Shown here: positions 26,023 to 34,879 of the stretch, piece after piece
How the letters are laid out: the number at the start of each line of letters is the position of its first letter
How positions within the stretch are numbered: position 1 is the stretch's first letter
Assembly: GCF_000166415.1 (NCBI RefSeq)
Contig: NC_014654.1
Span: 992,001-1,056,000 of the forward strand
Source: Halanaerobium hydrogeniformans
Lineage (GTDB): Bacteria > Bacillota > Halanaerobiia > Halanaerobiales > Halanaerobiaceae
Length of the DNA stretch: 64,000 nucleotides
Reading direction: 5' to 3'
Notes under the pieces: model-generated
Seen by the model: the letters and a program-made list of their open reading frames with translations, nothing else
Told to the model about the DNA's origin: nothing
Database searches by the model: none
Translations under genes and position numbers: made by a program

Positions 26023-27036
26023 ATGCTGATAGAGAAAAAAAATGAAGAATCTAAAGAAAATAATATTTTAATAAATATATTTAAATTTAAGCAATTTAAG
26101 TTTGGGATACTGATACTGCTTTTACTCTTATTTTTGGGAAGTCAAAACACTATGGTTTTTAATAATCAAGTTTTTGCACAGCCGGATAATACAGGCAGCA
26201 GAGAAAGCTTTTCCAGCAGCCAGGCAGAATCAATTTTTTCCAGTAATCAAATTTTACGTGAAAATGATCGCGGTGAGAATGTAAAAAAAGCTCAAAAGAT
26301 TCTTAGACAAAAAGGTTTTTATCAGGGGGAAATTGATGGTCATTACGGACATCAGACAAGGCTGGCTGTGATTAAATTCCAAAAAATAGCTGGGTTACAG
26401 GCTGATGGTGTTTTGGGTCCTAAAACTTTAAGCAAATTAACTGCAGAAGGAGAAAATGATGTTGCTGAATATACTGTACAGTCAGGAGATAGTCTGTGGG
26501 TTCTGGCAAGAAGGTTTGATAGCAGCATTAATGAACTCAAAGCAATTAATAATTTAAATTCTGATAGTATAAGAGCAGGAGATAAGTTAAAAATTCCTGG
26601 TGACAATCACAGTTCTTTTTCGGTTAATATTGTTGACATGGAATGGAGCAAGGTAGATTCTATTTTTCCCAGGGAATCTAAAGCAATTATAACTGATGTA
26701 GAAACAGGTTTAAGCCTTGAGGTTAAAAGACTTTATGGAACAAATCATGCAGATGTTGAACCACTAACTGCTCAGGATACTAGAATTTTACGTAGTATTT
26801 ATGGTGGTAGCTGGAGCTGGGAGAGAAGATCAGTAATTGTTTATGTTGACAATCATTTAATTGCAGGTTCTATAAATGGTAAACCACATGGTGGTGCAGC
26901 CATAGAAAACAATAACTTTCCAGGCCATATCTGTCTTCACTTTAAAAACAGTCGCTTACATAATAATGGAACAAAAGATCCTGAACATCAAAATATGATT
27001 GAAAGTGTTGTTGAAAATGATATTTATGATCTTTAA
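26023..27036 (+). CDS. exported peptidoglycan-binding/LysM protein with an unassigned C-terminal domain
   Basis: This secreted cell-wall-associated protein has an N-terminal hydrophobic segment (FGILILLLLLFLG, about residues 30-42). A PG_binding_1 domain follows (about 85-145, with ENDRGENVKKAQKILRQKGF and DGVLGPKTLSKL). A LysM repeat comes next (about 150-195, YTVQSGDSLWVLARRF and IRAGDKLKIPG). The C-terminal 140 residues form a domain I cannot name. It ends in a His-rich block: PGHICLHFKNSRLH, then DPEHQNM. It does not show the HGxxN/SxGC motif of YkuD transpeptidases. The clustered His, Asp and Ser suggest a metal or hydrolytic site. SD GGAGGTAGG precedes the ATG. Confidence 0.82.
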   Translation: MLIEKKNEESKENNILINIFKFKQFKFGILILLLLLFLGSQNTMVFNNQVFAQPDNTGSRESFSSSQAESIFSSNQILRENDRGENVKKAQKILRQKGFYQGEIDGHYGHQTRLAVIKFQKIAGLQADGVLGPKTLSKLTAEGENDVAEYTVQSGDSLWVLARRFDSSINELKAINNLNSDSIRAGDKLKIPGDNHSSFSVNIVDMEWSKVDSIFPRESKAIITDVETGLSLEVKRLYGTNHADVEPLTAQDTRILRSIYGGSWSWERRSVIVYVDNHLIAGSINGKPHGGAAIENNNFPGHICLHFKNSRLHNNGTKDPEHQNMIESVVENDIYDL

Positions 27037-27050
27037 TTTATAATATAAAA

Positions 27051-27127
27051 GGGGCTATAGCTCAGGCGGATAGAGCGGTAGATTCCTAATCTGCAAGCCA
27101 CAGGTTCGAATCCTGTTAGCCCCACCA
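27051..27127 (+). tRNA. tRNA-Arg(CCT)
   Basis: The acceptor GGGGCTA pairs with TAGCCCC. The anticodon loop TTCCTAA gives CCT (reads AGG). The discriminator is A and CCA is encoded. It starts only 14 bases after the LysM gene stop. Confidence 0.96.
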
Positions 27128-27162
27128 TTATATTAATAATATTATTATATTTTATAAAATAC

Positions 27163-27187
27163 CTCCCACTTTGGTTGGGAGTTTTTT
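27163..27187 (+). terminator. terminator after tRNA-Arg(CCT)
   Basis: CTCCCA (27163-27168) pairs with TGGGAG (27176-27181) and is followed by six T residues. It lies just before the histidine kinase gene. Confidence 0.8.
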
Positions 27188-27202
27188 GCTATTAAATAGG
27201 GG

Positions 27203-28717
27203 GTGGAAATAATATTTTCTAAAATAAAGGAGTTTTTTAGTAAAGATAAACGTTCAATAAGAACTAGAATTATTAGTGTTTTTATTATAATAATTATTAT
27301 CTTAAATTTAGTTTTCTTTTTTTCTTTTATCAGAAGAGAAAGAGAAATCCAAATTTATCAAGATAATGTAGATATAAATTTTAAATTAAATCAGCTGTCA
27401 TTAGAAATAACTGAAAACTCTCGTTATTTCTCGCTTTATTTTCAAAACAGAAATGAAGAAAACAGAGAGATGTATTTAAATTCTAGGGAAAAAATTATGG
27501 GTTTAATTTCAGATATAGAAGCGGAAGTAGCTCAAGATCAAAAGAGTAGAACTTTTTATAGAAATTTAAACAATATGTTAAATTATCATGATGAGTTGGT
27601 CAATGAAGTCCTAGAGACTAATATTTTTGATTCCAGCACTTATCAGACTTTAACCAGAATAGACACATTATATTCCTATATGAGCAGTCATTCTCAAAAT
27701 CTTATTAATTCTTATTTAGAGCATCACAGTAGAAGTTATGTAGATTTATTGATCAGCACTCAGGAGAGAACAAAAACTATTTATTTAATTATTATTTTGA
27801 TCAGTATAGCAGTTTTTATTTTTTCAGTTTTATTTACCAACAATATTTTAAAAGCAATAGAAAAACTTTCTTATTCTGCTCGTTATCTATCTTTAGGCCA
27901 CTGGGATATTGAAGATATAGAAGAAATTAGATATAGAGAATTAAATATATTGGGACAAACTTTTAATTTAATGAAAAATAATATTAAAAAATATATAAAT
28001 GAGTTAAAAGAAAAAGCCGAATTGGAAAACAAATTAAATAAACAGAAGATGAAAAACATCGAAAAAGAAAGACTTTTAAAAGAATCGCAATTATTAAATC
28101 TGCAGATGCAGATGGATCCACATTTTTTATTTAACACTTTAAATACAGTTTCGAGGACAGCAATGTTCGAAAATGCTAAAAAAACTCAAAAGTTAATAAT
28201 AGCTATTTCAAAAATAATGCGTTACAATCTTGATCACACTGGTAAGTTGGTAAGTTTAGAAAAAGAAATTGAAGTTTTAAAAGCATATTTAACTATTCAG
28301 AAAACTCGTTTTGAAGAACAGATGGAGTTTGATATACAGATAAATGGAGATATTTCTGATATTGAAATCCCCCCAATGCTCTTACAACCTGTTGTTGAAA
28401 ATGCTATTATTCATGGTTTATCTGATAAAGATTCAGGTGGTCAAGTGATAATTAGAATTGAAAGAAAAGCTACAAACTTGAAAATAATTATTGAAGATAA
28501 TGGTATAGGTATTAAAAAAGAAAGATTAGTAAGTATTCTAAATGGGAAAATAAATGACAAAGATGAATCACAAAAAGGTAGTCTTGGTTTGTTGAATGTA
28601 AAAAAACGCTTAAAGCTTCAATACGGAAAAGATTTACTTTCAATAAAAACGGAAGTCGATAAAGGTACAAAAATAATAATTAATATTCCTTTAACAGCAG
28701 GAGGTAATGATGTATAA
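27203..28717 (+). CDS. LytS/YesM-like membrane sensor histidine kinase
   Basis: This is a two-component sensor. A membrane helix (about residues 23-45), an extracytoplasmic region of about 140 residues, a second helix (about 190-212) and a HAMP-like segment lead into a His_kinase (LytS-type) domain with phosphoacceptor His in QMDPHFLFNTLN. The C-terminal HATPase has VVENAIIHGL and DNGIGIKKERL. The 5' end is uncertain: GTG 27203 overlaps the best SD (AGGGGGTG, 27198-27205). In-frame ATA codons at 27209 and 27212 have normal spacing but are very rare starts. It overlaps its response regulator gene. Together they sit upstream of a TRAP transporter they probably control. Confidence 0.9.
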   Translation: MEIIFSKIKEFFSKDKRSIRTRIISVFIIIIIILNLVFFFSFIRREREIQIYQDNVDINFKLNQLSLEITENSRYFSLYFQNRNEENREMYLNSREKIMGLISDIEAEVAQDQKSRTFYRNLNNMLNYHDELVNEVLETNIFDSSTYQTLTRIDTLYSYMSSHSQNLINSYLEHHSRSYVDLLISTQERTKTIYLIIILISIAVFIFSVLFTNNILKAIEKLSYSARYLSLGHWDIEDIEEIRYRELNILGQTFNLMKNNIKKYINELKEKAELENKLNKQKMKNIEKERLLKESQLLNLQMQMDPHFLFNTLNTVSRTAMFENAKKTQKLIIAISKIMRYNLDHTGKLVSLEKEIEVLKAYLTIQKTRFEEQMEFDIQINGDISDIEIPPMLLQPVVENAIIHGLSDKDSGGQVIIRIERKATNLKIIIEDNGIGIKKERLVSILNGKINDKDESQKGSLGLLNVKKRLKLQYGKDLLSIKTEVDKGTKIIINIPLTAGGNDV

Positions 28718-30221
28718 AATTTTAATTGCAGAAGATGAAAAGATTGAAAGAAAAGCTATTAAATTCTATTTAAATGAGTTTTATTCTAAAGAATTTGAAA
28801 TTGTTGCAGAAATTGCAAATGGAAAAGAAGCAGTTAAAAAGGCACTTGAAAATGATGTAGACTTAGTATTGATGGATATTAAAATGCCTAAAATGGATGG
28901 TTTAGAAGCTGCCAAAAAAATTAAAGAAAAAAATGAAGAGATTGAGATTATTATATTAACTGCTCACAGTGAATTTGATTATGCAAAAAAATCAATTGAA
29001 ATTGGAGTTATTGATTATTTAGTAAAACCATATCTTGAAGATGATTTTTGTCGAGTAATTGATAAAAGTTTAGCTAAAATAAAAGAGAAAGAAATAAATA
29101 AATCCAGAGAAAAAAATCTTGTTAATAAAGTTAAAGAAACCTTACCTTTTTTAGAAAAAGAAATAATTCTAGAAGTTGTTTATAACACAAAAGCTTCTTT
29201 AGTTAATTTTGAAGAACATAAAAAATTATTAGGTATAGAGGCTGCTGAACATCAGTTTCTTCTTTTGAGTGCCAAACCACGAGAAAAATTATCTGATACT
29301 TTTTTTTATAAAGCAAAAAAAATAGTAAAGAAGCATTTCAAAGGAACTATTTCTTATAATGGTTTAAATGATATAATTTTTTTAATAATTGCTGATAATT
29401 TAGAGGATGATGCTGAACAAAAAAAAATGGATATCATCATAAATGAGCTTAAGAAAAATTATAATGAAAAATATAATTCGCGTTTATATCTTAAAAAAAG
29501 CAGGGTAATTAAAGATATAAAAAACTTAAACCAAATTTATAATAAAACTAGATCACATCTTTTTGAAAGTGAGCTTCAAATTGATAGCTATCCTTATCAA
29601 AGAGAAAAAAATATTTTTGCTAAAATAATTGATAAAGATCAAAATGCTGCTGAAACAGAATTTGCAGAAGTCTATCAATATTTAATTGAAGAAGAGAATT
29701 GTGATATTTCAAGTATAAGATCCTATTTAAGACGCTTTGTTATCTTTTTAAATAGAAGGATCATGGAATATTACAATAGAGAAGAGCCACTATTCAATTT
29801 AGAAAAAACAGAAAATGAAATTGCAGCTATAAGTGATTTAGAAAACTTAAAGCTTTATGTTGAAAACTTGATCAACAAAATAATCTTAAATATAAGTCAC
29901 ACACATAAAGAACAAAAAGTTGAAGTTATAGAAAAAGTAAAACAATATATTCAGGATAATTATTGTCATGATATTACTCTAGAGATGGTTGCAGAACATA
30001 TAGCTTTTAGCAAATACTATTTAAGCAAATTGTTTAAAGAGGTTGAAGGTATAAATTATAAAGATTATTTAATCAAGGTTAGAATGGAGAAAGCTAAAGA
30101 ACTGTTAAAAGATGGTGTAAAGATAAAAGTAGTTGCCCAAAAAGTGGGATATTCAAATCGTAATTATTTCAGTAGATCCTTTAAAAAATATACGGGTATT
30201 TCACCCGGTAAATACAAATAG
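28710..30221 (+). CDS. YesN-like response regulator, AraC-type DNA-binding domain
   Basis: This is a transcriptional activator paired with the kinase just upstream. The N-terminal receiver domain has the phospho-acceptor Asp in LVLMDIKMPKMDG, the acidic pair in IAEDE, and the Lys in LVKPY. A long middle region (about residues 130-395) is of unknown fold. The C-terminal HTH_18 domain carries two helix-turn-helix units: DITLEMVAEHIAFSKYYLSK and VAQKVGYSNRNYFSRSFKK. The ATG at 28710 is 5 bases after GGAGG (28700-28704); the ATG at 28707 is too close. Its likely target is the TRAP operon 139 bases downstream. Confidence 0.93.
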   Translation: MYKILIAEDEKIERKAIKFYLNEFYSKEFEIVAEIANGKEAVKKALENDVDLVLMDIKMPKMDGLEAAKKIKEKNEEIEIIILTAHSEFDYAKKSIEIGVIDYLVKPYLEDDFCRVIDKSLAKIKEKEINKSREKNLVNKVKETLPFLEKEIILEVVYNTKASLVNFEEHKKLLGIEAAEHQFLLLSAKPREKLSDTFFYKAKKIVKKHFKGTISYNGLNDIIFLIIADNLEDDAEQKKMDIIINELKKNYNEKYNSRLYLKKSRVIKDIKNLNQIYNKTRSHLFESELQIDSYPYQREKNIFAKIIDKDQNAAETEFAEVYQYLIEEENCDISSIRSYLRRFVIFLNRRIMEYYNREEPLFNLEKTENEIAAISDLENLKLYVENLINKIILNISHTHKEQKVEVIEKVKQYIQDNYCHDITLEMVAEHIAFSKYYLSKLFKEVEGINYKDYLIKVRMEKAKELLKDGVKIKVVAQKVGYSNRNYFSRSFKKYTGISPGKYK

Positions 30222-30359
30222 TATAAGAAAAACAACTCTATTTAGACAATTTTCAGAAAATAAACAATGAAGTGAATAAAATAGCAATTTAGTCTATAGT
30301 AATCATTTATTTGCCCTGATATTATATTAGTAGAGTAAATAAATGAGGAGGAGAAATTA

Positions 30360-31340
30360 ATGAAAAAGATTTTTGCTTTCGTTTTAGTTGCTGTTCTGGT
30401 ATTTTCATTTGGTGTTCAGGCTCAGGAAATGACACTTCGCCTGGCTGATAACCAACCTGAAGGATATCCAACAGTTGTTGGTGCTGAAGAATTTGCCCGT
30501 TTAGTTGAAGAAAGAACTGATGGTAGAATTAAGATCGAAATTTATCCTGGTGGTGTTTTAGGAGATGAAAGTTCTACAATAGAACAGATTCAGTTTGGTG
30601 CAATTGATTTTGTAAGAACTTCAATTACTCCAATGTCTAACTTCGAACCTGCTATGGATGTATTATCACTTCCTTACTTATATCCTAGTGATGATTTCAT
30701 GTTTGAAGTTCTTCAAAGTGAAATTGGAGAAGGAATCCTGGAAGGTTTAGAAGATTCAGGTATTGTTGGTTTAACCTGGTATGATGCTGGTGCTCGTAGT
30801 TTTTATACAGCAGATAAAAGAGTAGAAAGTGTTGAAGATTTAGAAGGATTAAGAATTAGAGTTCAGGAAAGTGGTTTGATGATGGATATGGTAGAAGCTT
30901 TAGGTGCATCACCTACTCCTATCGCCTGGGGTGAAGTATACAGTGCCCTACAAACTGGAGTTGTAGATGCTGCAGAAAACAACTATCCTGGATGGTATTA
31001 CAACAGTCACCATGAAGTTGCTCCATATTTTGTAGAAGATGAGCATAACCGTATTCCTGAGTTAATTATTATGAGTAAAATTACCTGGGATAGCTTAAGC
31101 CCAGAAGATCAGGATATTATTAAAGAAGCAGCAGTTGAATCAACTGATACTCAGCGAGAAGCATGGGCTGAAAGAACAGAAGAAGCTAAAGAACTGGCTG
31201 TAGAAGAAGGAGCAGAGATTATTACTTTATCCGAAGAAAAACAAGCAGAATTCCAGGATGCAGTAATGGATATGTATCCAGAATATAGTGAAGGATATGA
31301 AGATTTACTTGAAAGTATTCTTAATTTCGAAGTAGAGTAA
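30360..31340 (+). CDS. dctP: TRAP transporter solute-binding subunit (DctP family)
   Basis: This is the exported binding protein of a tripartite ATP-independent transporter, usually for C4-dicarboxylates, keto acids or sugar acids. The signal peptide has core IFAFVLVAVLVFSFGVQAQ. The family block RLRVQESGL-like segment, here GLRIRVQESGLMMDMVEALG, contains the Arg that binds the carboxylate. TPIAWGEVYSALQTGVVDAAENN is also typical. SD GGAGGAG precedes the ATG. A 9-base-pair hairpin follows the gene, before dctQ. The LytS/YesN-like pair upstream suggests ligand-induced expression. The substrate cannot be set from sequence alone. Confidence 0.94.
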   Translation: MKKIFAFVLVAVLVFSFGVQAQEMTLRLADNQPEGYPTVVGAEEFARLVEERTDGRIKIEIYPGGVLGDESSTIEQIQFGAIDFVRTSITPMSNFEPAMDVLSLPYLYPSDDFMFEVLQSEIGEGILEGLEDSGIVGLTWYDAGARSFYTADKRVESVEDLEGLRIRVQESGLMMDMVEALGASPTPIAWGEVYSALQTGVVDAAENNYPGWYYNSHHEVAPYFVEDEHNRIPELIIMSKITWDSLSPEDQDIIKEAAVESTDTQREAWAERTEEAKELAVEEGAEIITLSEEKQAEFQDAVMDMYPEYSEGYEDLLESILNFEVE

Positions 31341-31368
31341 TTAATATAGAATAATAGTATTGTAAATT

Positions 31369-31395
31369 AAGGTGGAGTATTCATTTCTCCACCTT
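31369..31395 (+). other. intercistronic stem-loop between dctP and dctQ
   Basis: AAGGTGGAG (31369-31377) pairs perfectly with CTCCACCTT (31387-31395) around a 9-base loop, followed by TAATAAA. With no long T-run it is probably a partial terminator or an mRNA stabiliser that keeps binding-protein levels high. Confidence 0.65.
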
Positions 31396-31413
31396 TAATA
31401 AAGGGTGAGAGTA

Positions 31414-31944
31414 ATGAAAGATAATAAAAAAACAGGATTTATTAAATCTGGCATTGAACTTTCTGATAAATTACTTAATTATCTTGCAATGTTTTTTTTA
31501 ATTATTATGGTTGTGGTTGTTAGTACAACTGTATTTACCCGTTATGTATTTAATTTTACTTTAAGATGGACCGATGAGGTTGCCCTATTGATGATGATCT
31601 GGTTTGGGTTTATTGGAATGGCTTTAGGAGTTAAAGAATCAATTCATTTAAGTATAGAATTTTTTATGAGTTTACTACCCGATAAATTTCAGGAGTTTAT
31701 TTATAGAATTGAAGATATATTAGTAGGTCTTTTTGGTTGGTTTTTATTAAGGTATGGATGGCAATTATATAATGCTACAAAAAGAACTAGATTGCCAGCA
31801 ACTAAATGGTCAAGAGGCCTATTGTTTATAGTACTACCAATTTCAGGTTTTTTGATTATAATTTATTCTTTAGCAAAAATGTTTTCTGTAATTAAGCATG
31901 GCACTAAAATTGCTAGAGTTGATGAATGTGAGGGGGAAGAATAG
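31414..31944 (+). CDS. dctQ: TRAP transporter small permease subunit
   Basis: This is the four-helix small membrane subunit that joins DctP to DctM. The visible helices include YLAMFFLIIMVVVVSTTVF, ALLMMIWFGFIGMALG and GLLFIVLPISGFLIIIYSL. The sequence FTLRWTDEVALLMMIWFGF is the family hallmark. The ATG at 31414 follows AAGGGTGAG; the GTG at 31405 lies inside that SD. Its stop overlaps the dctM start by one base. Confidence 0.93.
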   Translation: MKDNKKTGFIKSGIELSDKLLNYLAMFFLIIMVVVVSTTVFTRYVFNFTLRWTDEVALLMMIWFGFIGMALGVKESIHLSIEFFMSLLPDKFQEFIYRIEDILVGLFGWFLLRYGWQLYNATKRTRLPATKWSRGLLFIVLPISGFLIIIYSLAKMFSVIKHGTKIARVDECEGEE

Positions 31945-33236
31945 TGGATCCAGCTGTACTGATTTTGTTAGGTTCATTTTTAATCATGTTAGTTATTCGT
32001 ATCCCCATTGCTTTTGCACTTGGTCTTTCAAGCATGTTTACTGCCTTTTATGTTGGCTTATCACCGATGGTAATAGTTCAGCAGATGGTAAGTGGAATTA
32101 ATTCTTTTTCACTTATGGCAATACCGTTTTTTATAATAGCAGGAGAAATAATGGGTAAAGGTGGTATTTCTGACCGGTTAATAAAATTTTCGAATGTTAT
32201 GATCGGCTGGATGCGTGGTGGACTGGCAATGGTAAATATTTTAGCAAGTATGTTTTTCGGTGGAATTTCTGGTTCCTCAGTAGCTGATGTTTCTTCAATT
32301 GGATCTATCATGATTCCAATGATGGAAAAAGCAGGTTATGATAAAGATTATTCCATAAATGTTACAATTACTTCTTCTGTTCAGGGGATTATTATCCCTC
32401 CCAGTCATAATATGATCATTTATTCACTGGCTGCTGGTGGAGGAATTTCAGTGGCAAGATTATTTTTAGCTGGTATAGTTCCCGGTGTTTTATTGGGAGT
32501 AGCTTTGATGATCTTAAGTCATCATATTGCTGTAAAAAGGGATTATCCAAGAGAAAAAACTGTTTCACTAAAAGAATCATTGATTATTGTAAGAGATAGT
32601 ATACTTGGTTTATTGACTGCAGTAATTATTATCGGTGGAGTTACAACTGGTATTTTTACAGCAACAGAATCTGCTGCAGTAGCTGCGGTATATGCCTTTA
32701 TTCTTACATTTTTTGTTTACAGAGATATTAAGCTAATAAAGTTGATAGATATTTTAAAAAATTCATTGAGTACTATAGCAATGGTTGTTGCAATTATTGC
32801 AACCTCCAGTTCTTTTGCCTGGATGATGTCATATTTACAGGTTCCAAGGATGATTACTAATACTTTACTGGGTATTTCAGAAAACCCGATAATTATACTT
32901 TTATTAGTTAATCTTGTTTTACTACTTTTAGGTATGATAATGGATATGGCACCATTAATATTGATCGCCACTCCAATCTTATTACCTGTAGTGACAAGTG
33001 TTGGCATGAATCCAATTACCTTTGGTGTAGTAATGATGCTTAACCTGGGAGTAGGATTATTAACTCCTCCGGTTGGCTCAACTTTATTTGTTGGCTGTTC
33101 AATTGGTGGGGCTCCAATAGAAGATATTGCGAAATCACTGATGCCTTTTTATATGGTGCTCGTTATTATGGTACTGCTGCTGACTTTTGTACCAGAAATA
33201 ACTCTCTTTTTACCCCGCTTATTAATGGGAATTTAA
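31944..33236 (+). CDS. dctM: TRAP transporter large permease subunit
   Basis: This ion-coupled permease has about 12 helices and is of the DctM/IT superfamily. The GTG at 31944 follows SD GAGGGGGAAG and overlaps the dctQ stop. Typical segments are SFSLMAIPFFIIAGEIMGKG, MFFGGISGSSVADVSSIGS, IIPPSHNMIIYS and GVGLLTPPVGSTLFVG. Its 430 residues are normal. It completes a dctPQM operon ended by the terminator at 33297. Confidence 0.95.
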   Translation: MDPAVLILLGSFLIMLVIRIPIAFALGLSSMFTAFYVGLSPMVIVQQMVSGINSFSLMAIPFFIIAGEIMGKGGISDRLIKFSNVMIGWMRGGLAMVNILASMFFGGISGSSVADVSSIGSIMIPMMEKAGYDKDYSINVTITSSVQGIIIPPSHNMIIYSLAAGGGISVARLFLAGIVPGVLLGVALMILSHHIAVKRDYPREKTVSLKESLIIVRDSILGLLTAVIIIGGVTTGIFTATESAAVAAVYAFILTFFVYRDIKLIKLIDILKNSLSTIAMVVAIIATSSSFAWMMSYLQVPRMITNTLLGISENPIIILLLVNLVLLLLGMIMDMAPLILIATPILLPVVTSVGMNPITFGVVMMLNLGVGLLTPPVGSTLFVGCSIGGAPIEDIAKSLMPFYMVLVIMVLLLTFVPEITLFLPRLLMGI

Positions 33237-33296
33237 ACTAAAGTTTTTAAGATAAAATTTATTTCAAAAACTCCTTATAAATTAATATAATCTAGA

Positions 33297-33318
33297 AAAA
33301 AGCCCTTAAGGGCTTTTT
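33297..33318. terminator. bidirectional terminator between dctM and the epimerase gene
   Basis: A perfect palindrome AAAAAGCCCTT/AAGGGCTTTTT that carries a T-run on both strands, between convergent genes. Confidence 0.85.
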
Positions 33319-33319
33319 T

Positions 33320-34309
33320 CTATTTGTTTTCTGCGATGATTTTATCTATCAGTTTATTCCAATCTTCATCTACGGTCTGATATTCTCGATTATTGTCAAA
33401 CCAATCAATTGATTTTTTTACACCTTTTGCAAAAGGAATTAGAGTTTTATAATCAGGGGCAAATCTTTTTATTTTGCTATTGTCAAAAACAACACTCACT
33501 GCTTTATCACCCAGTAAAGTACCTCTTAGGCTTTGATCATACTGAATGATCTTTTCAGATGCTACATGAAGCAGTTCTATCTCTACTCCAGCTGCTTTAG
33601 CTATTAATTTAAATATTTGATTCCAATTTAGACTTTCATCGGAAGTAATCTGAAAAGCATGCCCAATTGCTTGAATATTGCCCATTAAAGGTAGAAAAGC
33701 CCTGGCAAAGTCTGTATTATGGGTCATTGTCCAGAGTGAACTTCCATCTCCATGAACTAATATTTTTTTCCTTCTACGCATCCTATCGATTAAAGACCAG
33801 GGAGCTTTACTACTGTTTAAAGCTGCTGGTATTGAACGATAACCATAAGTATGAGAAGGTCTGACAATTGTCACCGGAAAACCATTGCGGCGATATTCAG
33901 CCATCAGTAGGTTTTCACATGCTATTTTATTTTGTGAATATTCCCAGTAAGGATTTGCTAAAGGTGTGGATTCATCAATCAGATAACTACTCTGTGGTTT
34001 CTGATAGGCAGAAGCAGAGCTGATAAAAATATACTGTTCTGTTTTGTCCCTGAAAATTTCTAGATCATTTTTAATGTGCTCAGGCTTATAGGCAATCCAG
34101 TTAACAACTACATCAAAATTATGATCTTTAAGTTGAGTTTTTACTTCTTCTTGATTGCGAATATTGCCTTTGATAATGGTAGCTTTGTTTGGAGCAAATT
34201 GATTATTATTACCTCGATTAAATAAATACAGGTCGATGTCTTTTTCCATACTTAATTTTGAGACTGCTTCACTTATAGTTCCAGTGCCTCCAATAAATAA
34301 AACCTTCAT
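33320..34309 (-). CDS. NAD-dependent epimerase/dehydratase (extended SDR)
   Basis: This is a sugar-nucleotide-epimerase-like Rossmann enzyme. The cofactor motif is FIGGTGTISEAV at the N-terminus. The catalytic Ser is in FISSASAYQ, and the active-site Tyr-Lys is in YWEYSQNKIACE. The substrate is not evident; relatives include chloroplast-stem-loop-binding-like and isoflavone-reductase-like SDRs. The minus-strand ATG has SD GGTGGTGG. It stands alone between a terminator and a divergent ACT-domain gene. The roughly 250-base gap to that gene shows AT-rich promoter-like sequence but no clear consensus. Confidence 0.85.
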   Translation of the reverse strand: MKVLFIGGTGTISEAVSKLSMEKDIDLYLFNRGNNNQFAPNKATIIKGNIRNQEEVKTQLKDHNFDVVVNWIAYKPEHIKNDLEIFRDKTEQYIFISSASAYQKPQSSYLIDESTPLANPYWEYSQNKIACENLLMAEYRRNGFPVTIVRPSHTYGYRSIPAALNSSKAPWSLIDRMRRRKKILVHGDGSSLWTMTHNTDFARAFLPLMGNIQAIGHAFQITSDESLNWNQIFKLIAKAAGVEIELLHVASEKIIQYDQSLRGTLLGDKAVSVVFDNSKIKRFAPDYKTLIPFAKGVKKSIDWFDNNREYQTVDEDWNKLIDKIIAENK

Positions 34310-34567
34310 TTAATCCACCACCCATTTTGATTTTTAGTTTACTATTATTTAATATATTCACTATTAAATTTTTTTCACCTTTAAGTAATTAGATTAAAAG
34401 CCAAGTTTTCTTGAGATAACTACTGGAATTTTTAAAATAGCTGGAAATAGCCTTTGATAAGTGATAAGATAGTATATTAGTGAAGGGATAATATATATTA
34501 AAATATTATTAAAGTAAATTTAAAATGACATCTATATAATTATTAATTTGGAAAGGAAGTCACTTAT

Positions 34568-34837
34568 ATGAAAGCAATAATTAGTGTAATTGGAGTAGAT
34601 CAAATAGGAATAATAGCTGAGGTAAGTTCTTTACTGGCGGCAAATAAGGTTAATATTCTTGATATTAATCAGACAGTTTTAGATGAGTATTTTACAATGA
34701 CAATGTTGGTTGATTTAGAAAAATTAGAAACCCCATTAGAAGAATTAAAAAAAGAATTAAGCAATAAGGGGGAAAAGATGGGGCTTTCAATTAAGCTGCA
34801 GCATGAAGATATTTTTAGATCTATGCACAGAATTTAG
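34568..34837 (+). CDS. ACT domain protein, UPF0237 family
   Basis: This is an 89-residue stand-alone ACT domain (family of GcvR-like small regulators). It begins AIISVIGVDQIGIIAEVSSL with the ligand-binding turn VDQIG, then LDINQTVLDEYFTMTMLVDL. ACT domains bind small molecules, often amino acids. It is followed 42 bases later by a UPF0210 gene, and this pairing is conserved in many Firmicutes, suggesting joint function. SD GAAAGGAAG precedes the ATG. The ligand is unknown. Confidence 0.9.
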   Translation: MKAIISVIGVDQIGIIAEVSSLLAANKVNILDINQTVLDEYFTMTMLVDLEKLETPLEELKKELSNKGEKMGLSIKLQHEDIFRSMHRI

Positions 34838-34879
34838 CAGTATTAATTAAATAATTTTTTCTAAAAAGGAAGTGGAGAA

